Source: Chamaesiphon sp. (lineage in GTDB: Bacteria; Cyanobacteriota; Cyanobacteriia; Cyanobacteriales; Chamaesiphonaceae). Taken from it: a DNA stretch of 5,312 bases. Numbering within the stretch: the first letter of the stretch is position 1; each line of letters opens with the position of its first letter. The DNA is taken from positions 1 through 5,312 of the forward strand of contig JAJAYU010000132.1 of assembly GCA_026786125.1 (NCBI GenBank), given 5' to 3'. Below are positions 1-4,742 of this stretch, in pieces. A program made the position numbers and the translations under genes. The notes beneath the pieces are model-generated. The model had not been told where the DNA came from, searched no databases, and saw only the letters and a program-made list of their open reading frames with translations.

Positions 1-446
1 CCTCGATTGATGCAACGATCCATGCCATAGCTCAAATTCTCTAAAAGTTCTATGGAATTTTTTGTGACTCGCTGTAGCGTCAACTCCCCTCCACAGTCTA
101 AGGATGGGTAATCAATTTTACCAACTACCGAACCGATCGATCCAGAAGCTATTGACAAAGAAATAGACCACGCAGTGTTATTGTTCTGATTTGCGCTGCC
201 AGACCAAGTTCCTAAATATACAGAGGGAATGCTACTCGCTTGGGAAATTGCAATCTTTTTGGCAATTAAGACATTAGACCCGACATTTTTGCCTGACTGG
301 ACGTGCATGGTGGTATCGGCAATGCGATTTACGGTTGAATATTTAAGATTTGAATCTGGGTGATTCGATAATGCGGCTGCTTGCAAGATCGAGACTCCTG
401 ATAATAAAAATAGGCTAGATAGAATAATTGGCGTAATATTTTTCAT
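1..446 (-). CDS. Secreted protein with a kinase-associated sensor-like domain, 5' part only (runs off left edge)
   Basis: The first 148 codons of a gene that continues beyond the window are visible, starting with ATG at 446. Residues 1 to about 25 form a signal peptide: MKN, then a hydrophobic stretch ending in an Ala-rich site (QAAA). Residues 25-75 are polar and low in features. From about residue 78 the pattern is YLGTWSG, then an alternating beta-type stretch (WSISLSI), GSVVGKIDYPSLDCGG, LTLQRV and a second Cys in DRCINR. I recall this GTWxG / G.IDYPSLxCxG / C pattern from extracytoplasmic tails of bacterial Ser/Thr kinases and small secreted proteins, probably a small beta-barrel with C118 and C145 able to form a disulfide. 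That assignment is from memory. It lies 78 bases downstream of a COP23 gene on the same strand, beyond a strong palindrome, so it may be co-transcribed or separately expressed. No Shine-Dalgarno sequence is evident. The ligand and role are unknown. Confidence 0.75.
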   Translation of the reverse strand, partial: MKNITPIILSSLFLLSGVSILQAAALSNHPDSNLKYSTVNRIADTTMHVQSGKNVGSNVLIAKKIAISQASSIPSVYLGTWSGSANQNNNTAWSISLSIASGSIGSVVGKIDYPSLDCGGELTLQRVTKNSIELLENLSYGMDRCINR

Positions 447-471
447 GGTTTGAGGATGTTTTAGTGATTTC

Positions 472-504
472 AGATCCCCGACTTCTTCGAGAAGTCGGGG
501 ATCT
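472..504. repeat. Perfect 15-bp palindrome, likely dispersed cyanobacterial hairpin repeat
   Basis: The left arm AGATCCCCGACTTCT (472-486) is the exact reverse complement of 490-504, with a 3-base loop (TCG). It fills the gap between the COP23 gene ending at 525 and the secreted-protein gene starting at 446. Neither side has a proper T run, so it is not a textbook intrinsic terminator, but an RNA hairpin this strong could protect the 3' end of the COP23 message or reduce read-through. I recall near-identical GATCCCCGACTTCT...AGAAGTCGGGGATC sequences scattered through many cyanobacterial genomes, which suggests a mobile palindromic repeat. That is recollection, not a search. GGGATCT is repeated directly at 512-518. 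Confidence 0.85.
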
Positions 505-524
505 ATTCGTAGGGATCTGTTTGT

Positions 525-1064
525 CTATTTGTTTTTTAATAGATCGATTAATAACTGCATATCGATCTCATTTTCACCGCTAGACTGAGACTGCGGCCGA
601 CCTTTTCCTGGCCCAACAGTACTACGTAACCTATCGCGAATTTCTTCGGCATCGCTACCCATACTGAGCATAAATAATAAATGCGATCGAGTACATTCTT
701 TTTCGGCATAAGGCACCGCACAAATTAAGCCAAGTCCCGTTTTTTTATCTACTCCGACAATCAACTTATCAAAAGTACCACGATCCCATGCCAATTGAAA
801 TCGCTTGGATACTGTTTCGCAGCGTTGTTGATTCGTCATCCCTTTCGGTGGTGTATATTTCCAAAGAATCAACGACACAGGCTCGCTCGTGCCACTACTT
901 ACCGCTTGAGTGGTGGGAACGATCGTGCCAGATTGATTGATGCGACCGCAGAAATATTGGACTTTATCTGTTTTATCCCTCGCTAGAGATGGGGACGAGA
1001 CGGTGAGTATGGGTAGAAATAAACCGATCGCAACCCAGCTCAATAATCTGTTTGTTTGTGGCAT
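525..1064 (-). CDS. COP23-family secreted protein (third and last in the tandem array)
   Basis: A 179-residue protein of the COP23 family, named after a circadian-oscillating 23-kDa membrane-associated polypeptide of a nitrogen-fixing unicellular cyanobacterium; the biochemical role is unknown. Residues 1-28 look like a signal peptide (hydrophobic core WVAIGLFLPIL, likely cleavage after SLA). The mature domain has the family pattern: VQYFCG (C39), IVPTT, PVSLILWK, QRCETVSKRFQ (C82), a GVDKKTGLGLICAV block (C115), ECTRSHLLFML (C124), and an EIRDRL helix. These four Cys are the only ones present and match those of the two neighbouring copies, so two disulfides in the exported protein are likely. 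A Gly/Pro/Gln/Ser linker (about 151-163) leads to an acidic-hydrophobic C-terminal tail. ATG at 1064 is 5 bases after the stop of the upstream copy and has no Shine-Dalgarno sequence, so translation probably depends on coupling. Confidence 0.93.
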   Translation of the reverse strand: MPQTNRLLSWVAIGLFLPILTVSSPSLARDKTDKVQYFCGRINQSGTIVPTTQAVSSGTSEPVSLILWKYTPPKGMTNQQRCETVSKRFQLAWDRGTFDKLIVGVDKKTGLGLICAVPYAEKECTRSHLLFMLSMGSDAEEIRDRLRSTVGPGKGRPQSQSSGENEIDMQLLIDLLKNK

Positions 1065-1069
1065 AAGAG

Positions 1070-1594
1070 TTAATTAATAATCCAGTCGATGTCTACTACG
1101 CTATTTCCAGAGCTTTGCGGATCGGGACCGCCACCATTTCCCTTTCCAATTCCTCTGATTCTGTCGAGTGTTTCATTAGCATCGGCACCATTTGCCAACG
1201 TAAATAACATGCTCGATCGATTGCAGGGAGTAGCTAGTTCTTTAACACCACAAATAATTCCCAATCCCGAAGCTTTATCTAGCCCAGCCGTCAGATAATT
1301 TAATCGTTTAGCTTCCCATGCCTGCTGAAATTTAGCCGAAACCGTATTGCAGCGAACTTGGGGGGTATACTTGCCACTCAGTTTCGATTTCCATTGAATC
1401 AAGGCGACAGGTTCGCGTTTGGCAGAGCTAGCAACCAAGGTCGTAGGAACGATCGCATTACTATTGGGATCGAAAGTTTGACCACAATAAAAGCTAACTT
1501 TACTTGGTGTTTGGGCGATCGACTGGATCGGCAATAGAATCCAAGCAACAGCCATTCCGAACGGGATAAAGCTAGTAATTAAGCTGATTTTCAT
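1070..1594 (-). CDS. COP23-family secreted protein (middle copy)
   Basis: A 174-residue COP23-family protein of unknown biochemical function. Residues 1-27 form a signal peptide (MKIS, a long hydrophobic core, likely cleavage after SIA). The mature part repeats the family blocks: VSFYCGQ (C37), IVPTT, REPVALIQWKS, VRCNTVSAKFQQAW (C82), LTAGLDKASGLGIICGV (C115), CNRSSMLFTL (C124), ETLDRIR, then a Gly-rich linker (KGNGGGP) and a short SSGNSVVDIDW tail. Its four Cys fall at the same residue numbers as three of the four in the next gene and align with all of them; no other Cys is present. The stop lies 5 bases before the next copy, so the two form an operon. The upstream 124-base gap contains a large hairpin. 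No clear Shine-Dalgarno precedes the ATG at 1594, where the leader is AT-rich. The copies differ widely outside the blocks, so the duplication is old. Confidence 0.93.
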   Translation of the reverse strand: MKISLITSFIPFGMAVAWILLPIQSIAQTPSKVSFYCGQTFDPNSNAIVPTTLVASSAKREPVALIQWKSKLSGKYTPQVRCNTVSAKFQQAWEAKRLNYLTAGLDKASGLGIICGVKELATPCNRSSMLFTLANGADANETLDRIRGIGKGNGGGPDPQSSGNSVVDIDWIIN

Positions 1595-1647
1595 ATTTAT
1601 TAAAAGGTAGAGTCTTCACGATTTAGATAAGAGTGAGCCAAAGTTTA

Positions 1648-1688
1648 GATCTGTAGGTTAATTGGCGATCGCAACTAACCTACAGATC
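1648..1688. repeat. Large imperfect hairpin between two COP23 genes
   Basis: GATCTGTAGGTTA (1648-1660) is an exact inverted copy of 1676-1688. After one mismatch the stem continues with TTG/CAA, and the loop holds a HIP1 octamer at 1665-1672. It sits in the 124-base gap after the stop of the first COP23 gene and before the start of the second. There is no T run on the minus-strand side, so it is a poor intrinsic terminator but a good candidate for an mRNA-stabilising or attenuating structure, or for another dispersed palindrome. The rest of the gap shows no gene. Confidence 0.8.
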
Positions 1689-1718
1689 GACAATCGATTA
1701 TCGATCGCTATTTGTCAA

Positions 1719-2297
1719 CTATTTTTTCCGCAATAGCGCAAAGTTGCGGAGATCGACCACTCGGTTGCCACCGCTCTGATACTGCGGCGTACTCGTCGTT
1801 CCAGCGACGAGTATGCTATTAAGTTCTTCGATCGTCGTACCCGCATCTTGATAAGATTTGAGTGTAAATAACATATTCGTGCGATCGCAAGGTTGTTCGG
1901 CGTTAGCCACCGCACAGATCATCCCCAAACCACTTTTTTTATCGATCCCCGCTGTCAGATAATGGCGACCCTGTTGGATTGCTGCTTGAAATTTGGGTGA
2001 GACTGTTTCGCACCGTTGTTGAGGGGTAGTTTTAAATGCCTCACTTTTCCAGATGATTAATACGGGTTCTTCTTCATAACCAGCAACTTTGATAACTGTA
2101 GCGGGAAGGTTGCTTTTACTGCTAAGATCTGCGGCTTTACCACAATAAAACTGGACTGTCGGCGATGCTTGGGCGACGATCTGTGGATGTGTATTTTCAG
2201 CCATCACTTGAGTTGCTGACGCTCCAGCGATCGTGATGAGGCTAGATAGCAATGCAGTTTTGAAAATCGCGAATGATTTGGGTTGAGCTAGTTTCAT
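1719..2297 (-). CDS. COP23-family secreted protein (first in the tandem array)
   Basis: A 192-residue protein and the longest of the three copies, because its N-terminal region is longer. A signal peptide of about 33 residues is likely (MKLAQPKSF, hydrophobic core, cleavage after VMA). The COP23 blocks follow: VQFYCGK (C52), EEEPVLIIWKSE, QQRCETVSPKFQAAI (C96), LTAGIDKKSGLGMICAV (C128), CDRTNMLFTLKSY (C137), TIEELNSIL, then a QSGGNRVVDL tail ending in RKK. Only these four Cys occur. ATG at 2297 is supported by an AGGA six bases upstream, the clearest ribosome site in the array, which fits this being the lead cistron. The protease gene lies just upstream with a possible terminator in between, so the array may have its own promoter; I could not find a convincing -35/-10 pair in the 101-base gap. 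Function is unknown; circadian control is known only for the founding family member and is not shown here. Confidence 0.94.
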   Translation of the reverse strand: MKLAQPKSFAIFKTALLSSLITIAGASATQVMAENTHPQIVAQASPTVQFYCGKAADLSSKSNLPATVIKVAGYEEEPVLIIWKSEAFKTTPQQRCETVSPKFQAAIQQGRHYLTAGIDKKSGLGMICAVANAEQPCDRTNMLFTLKSYQDAGTTIEELNSILVAGTTSTPQYQSGGNRVVDLRNFALLRKK

Positions 2298-2303
2298 GAG
2301 AGT

Positions 2304-2307
2304 TCCT
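2304..2307 (-). promoter_or_regulatory. Shine-Dalgarno AGGA of the first COP23 gene
   Basis: AGGA on the minus strand lies six bases before the ATG at 2297. It supports this start, and it contrasts with the other two COP23 genes, which lack a visible site. Confidence 0.6.
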
Positions 2308-2340
2308 AATTAGTTACAGGTGAGAATCTTGATGTAAAAT

Positions 2341-2362
2341 CCGATCTATACGTTCAGATCGG
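2341..2362 (-). terminator. Possible weak intrinsic terminator after the protease gene
   Basis: CCGATCT (2341-2347) pairs with AGATCGG (2356-2362) around an 8-base loop. Read on the minus strand, the stem is followed by ATTTTA, a short T run. It lies about 37 bases after the protease stop and about 43 bases before the first COP23 start. The 7-bp stem and short T run make it weak, so read-through into the COP23 genes is plausible. Confidence 0.45.
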
Positions 2363-2398
2363 GTAGTTATTGGTAAAATATGCAGCGCGAGATCGAAC

Positions 2399-3106
2399 TT
2401 AATCATCGATCGTTGCTACAGGCGAACTTTTACCCTGACGCGCTTCGCTGACAAATTGACGGACTAGATTGGCACTAATCGCTAAGTTGAGTCCAATATT
2501 GCCAGTATCTCGACCAATTCCCAACGTATTTACACCAATTACTTCACCTCGATCGTTTAATAATGGCCCACCAGAATTACCCTTGTTGATGTTGGCATTG
2601 TGTTGGATGTAGTTACCATCTGCACGGATGGCACTGACGATTCCAGTAGTCAATGTATTTTTGAAAGCTTCATCGAACGGCGTACCGATGGCATAGGTAT
2701 TGTCCCCGACTCTAGAAGTCGTCTGACTGAGGTCAACTGTGGGGAATTTTTGACCCCGACGATTGATTTTGAGTAATGCCAAATCCAGCCCATCTTTGCC
2801 GAATCCTACCAAATCGGCAGGAATTTCCGTTTTCCCATCCGCCATCATCAATGTCACTACTGCGGGTTGCCCTTTAACTACATGCGCGTTGGTAATCACA
2901 TAACCGTCAGCACTGATGATAAAGCCACTTCCCCAGGCACTATTCCCGCGAATCGTCACCACGGCGGGATTTGCTGTGGTGTAGACGCGATTGGCAGTAG
3001 TATTGGCTACTGGTGTTTTTGCAATAGCGGGGATGAGGTAAGCTGTGCTAATGCCACCGCAGGTTAAGGTGGCAAGTAATAGTGTGGCAAGAATTTTAGT
3101 TTTCAC
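2399..3106 (-). CDS. Secreted trypsin-like serine protease, HtrA/HhoA type without PDZ
   Basis: A 235-residue S1C-type (Deg/HtrA-like) endopeptidase predicted to act in the periplasm or at the envelope. Residues 1-29 are a signal peptide (MKTK, hydrophobic core, likely cleavage after AIA). The protease domain fills the remainder: GSAWGSGFIIS-type strand at 54-65, His75 in YVITNAHVV, Asp108 in GLDLALL, the YAIGTPF block near 138-144, and Ser178 in NINKGNSGGPL, so the catalytic triad is complete. The chain ends about 50 residues after the Ser motif, leaving no room for the PDZ domain of typical HhoA, HhoB or HtrA; PDZ-mediated substrate choice and oligomer control are therefore absent. The start is GTG at 3106; no Shine-Dalgarno is visible and no upstream in-frame ATG occurs nearby. 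It is directly upstream of the COP23 array, which suggests but does not prove that it processes or degrades those proteins. A structural or inactive role is unlikely given the intact triad. Confidence 0.93.
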   Translation of the reverse strand: MKTKILATLLLATLTCGGISTAYLIPAIAKTPVANTTANRVYTTANPAVVTIRGNSAWGSGFIISADGYVITNAHVVKGQPAVVTLMMADGKTEIPADLVGFGKDGLDLALLKINRRGQKFPTVDLSQTTSRVGDNTYAIGTPFDEAFKNTLTTGIVSAIRADGNYIQHNANINKGNSGGPLLNDRGEVIGVNTLGIGRDTGNIGLNLAISANLVRQFVSEARQGKSSPVATIDD

Positions 3107-3379
3107 GATCTGATGGTTGGGGATGATTGCTTGTGGTTGAGTGCGATCTCAATTACCGCATATATATTCTTTCGGGCTGATTCGATCGAATAGTGCAAGT
3201 TTGAGATAAGCTCGCTCGTGACTCGTCTTTTATAGCACGTCTTGACTAACACCTTACACCGTCCCTCCTAACTGCCGGACACAAGTGATTCAAAGGCATA
3301 GCTGGAGACAAAGACAGGAAATGAGTAGGAGTTAATGGGCGAAACTTTCCAGAGTACGAATATAACATCCGCTACTTAC
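3107..3379. other. Intergenic region with possible 49-residue upstream frame; promoter not resolved
   Basis: No recognisable gene fills this 273-base gap between the protease and the signal peptidase homologue. On the minus strand a 49-codon frame runs from GTG (3252) to TGA (3103-3105), overlapping the protease GTG start as GTGA, an arrangement typical of coupled genes. An AGGAGG (3264-3269) precedes it by 11 bases, which is long. Its product (begins VLVKTCYKRR, ends KQSSPTIRS) resembles nothing I know. A 17-codon frame (3246-3299) encodes MPLNHLCPAVRRDGVRC. An AT-rich minus-strand stretch near 3160-3170 with TTGCAC at 3193-3198 might be promoter-like, but the spacing (about 22 bases) is poor. 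No good terminator follows the signal peptidase gene. Confidence 0.4.
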
Positions 3380-4492
3380 CTATTGCTTCACTACGATCGA
3401 GCCAGCACGATCGACAGGATAAAATCTGTTAGTAGCCTTGCCAATAATATTCTGACGTGGTACAAATCCCCAGTAGTGACTATCATAGCTATTGTTGCGG
3501 TTGTCACCCAATACTATATAATGACCTTAAGGTACGATGCCATCGGGAGTCAATGCCGTACTACTCCAGTTGTACGCCGGAGCTTCATCGAGATACTTTT
3601 CAGTCAGGACTTTGCCATTGATATAAACTTTACCGTCTTTGACATCGATCCGATCGCCAGGTAAGCCGATTATCCGTTTGATAAAAGCATCCTTGAACTT
3701 TTCTTTTTCTAATTGAGCGGTAGGATTGAAGACAACTATATCCCCACGGACGGGATTGGAAAAGCGATAAATCAATTTATTAATTATCAGTCGGTCATTA
3801 ATTTGCAAAGTAGGTAGCATCGCACCGGATGGAATGTATCGTGTTTCAGCTATAAAGTGTCGAATGAGAAGTGCTAAAGTAGCACTGATTAAGATAGCGC
3901 CGCCGAAAATACCCATGATAAATAGCAGGATCGTCCGATGCGATCGCTCTCGACGCACAGGCGTGGACACATAAACATTGTATAAAATGAAAAATCCTAA
4001 AACAAACTGCAATAACTTTGCAATTATAACTATAGTTGCATTTTGCAAATTTGCTGCAACAAAAGCTGCTATAAATACAACAATGAAAATAATAGCTGAT
4101 AACCATTGATGAAGATAAGCATGTCCTAATCCAGGAATAAAACTAGATAAAAAAACTGCCAGCCAGGGATCTTTATGCTGTTTACGCTCGGATTCAAATT
4201 CTCTAGCGTTTATTTTTTTAACTAAATAATAAGCATCAAATAAATTCCAAATGGGTAAAATTACTAAACAAAATATGAGAAGACCACCGCCGATCGGAAG
4301 AGTACCTGGATTAATTAATAGCAAAAATCCGATTGTCAGTAATAGTAGCCAAGTCAATATAATAGTGTATCCCCTGATAGATTTACCAGCATAAATTTGT
4401 CCGATACCTGGCAGTATTTTAGACAAATTTACAGCAAGCCAAGGCTCTTTATGATTTGTTAATAGCTCGGATCTATCTTCAGTTTGGGACAT
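3380..4492 (-). pseudogene. lepB: Signal peptidase I homologue (LepB-like) with an in-frame stop and a missing nucleophile
   Basis: Type I signal peptidases cleave signal peptides from exported proteins at the membrane with a Ser/Lys dyad. The frame spans 370 codons, but codon 322 (3527-3529) is TAA, giving a 321-residue product. Residues 15-92 and 107-178 are two membrane regions, each opening with K(E/D)PWLAVxLS and PGxGxxY, an internal duplication. One more membrane helix (about 188-212) leads to the S26 peptidase domain: box B YIPSGAMLPTL, where Ala224 (GCG, 3821-3823) replaces the usual nucleophile Ser; RGDIVVFNP; and FIKRIIGLPGD with the likely general base Lys272. After the stop the same frame continues for 48 intact codons with [17 protein letters not shown] (codons 329-345), the conserved box E, to TAG at 3380. 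Relatives have a codon such as GAA at the stop (family expectation VPEGxY), so one substitution explains it. The stop-truncated product lacks box E. Alternatives are a sequencing error or a non-catalytic homologue. ATG 4492 has no clear Shine-Dalgarno. Confidence 0.88.
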
Positions 4493-4536
4493 AATGTTTG
4501 TTGTAAGCTAGATTTTGTTTTGTTAACAGATGACCG

Positions 4537-4563
4537 AAAAACGAGGCGCAAGCTCCTGTTTTT
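4537..4563 (-). terminator. Possible intrinsic terminator, A-tract/stem/T-tract, after the CHASE2-like gene
   Basis: AAAAAC (4537-4542) is matched by GTTTTT (4558-4563), with GAG/CTC extending the stem after a 2-base bulge and a loop of about 7 bases. On the minus strand the 3' arm reads CTCGTTTTT, giving a hairpin that ends in a T run, and the mirror arrangement could work on the plus strand too. It lies downstream of the CHASE2-like gene and 45 bases before the signal peptidase start, so it probably separates those two transcription units. Confidence 0.5.
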
Positions 4564-4579
4564 AATAAATCGATTGCGA

Positions 4580-4666
4580 CTATGACTTCGATCGATTCCA
4601 GCTGGCGATGAATTCCTGCATGTCGATCTCAATCGTCGTAAGAGCGAGAGTGAGATGATTTTTCAT
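4580..4666 (-). other. 28-codon open frame of uncertain status; tail resembles a COP23 C-terminus
   Basis: ATG (4666) to TAG (4580-4582) on the minus strand encodes a peptide beginning MKNHLTLALTT, then IEIDMQEFIASWN and a basic end. No Shine-Dalgarno precedes it. The EIDMQ-x-x-I stretch resembles the C-terminal tail of the COP23 protein at 525-1064 (EIDMQLLI), and the DNA agrees at about 16 of 18 bases there (4617-4634 against about 557-574). It could be a leftover 3' end of a lost COP23 copy, a small gene, or chance. The rest of the gap 4493-4742 holds only the hairpin at 4537-4563 and no other recognisable gene. Confidence 0.2.
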
Positions 4667-4742
4667 CGGGAATTTGGATAGCGGAGCAACTCACCTATAA
4701 GTAGGAAGATATATAGTACATAATCAGATGCATTAACACCAA

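Noticed and set aside
1089..1298. Plus-strand 69-codon frame opposite the middle COP23 gene
   Set aside because: It is antisense to conserved COP23 blocks, with no ribosome site or recognisable product. The frames at 795-986, 2867-3067 and 4747-4971 were rejected for the same reason.
1715..1915. 66-codon minus-strand frame
   Set aside because: It overlaps the 3' part of the first COP23 gene in another frame and encodes an Arg-rich, unfamiliar sequence.
2298..2398. Promoter for the COP23 array (TTTACA with a TAACTA-like -10)
   Set aside because: The -10 match is poor and the implied start would leave almost no leader before the AGGA. I could not support a specific promoter.
3380..3529. Frameshift as the cause of the signal peptidase break
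   Set aside because: Both sides of the break read in the same frame with no gain or loss of bases, so it is a nonsense codon.
3335..3664. Plus-strand 109-codon frame with AGGAG three bases before its ATG
   Set aside because: Most of it is the exact antisense of the conserved end of the signal peptidase homologue, including box E. The AGGAG spacing is too short, and the product shows no family features.
3846..4106. 86-codon minus-strand frame with Cys- and Ser-rich product
   Set aside because: It is a shifted-frame shadow inside the membrane region of the signal peptidase homologue.
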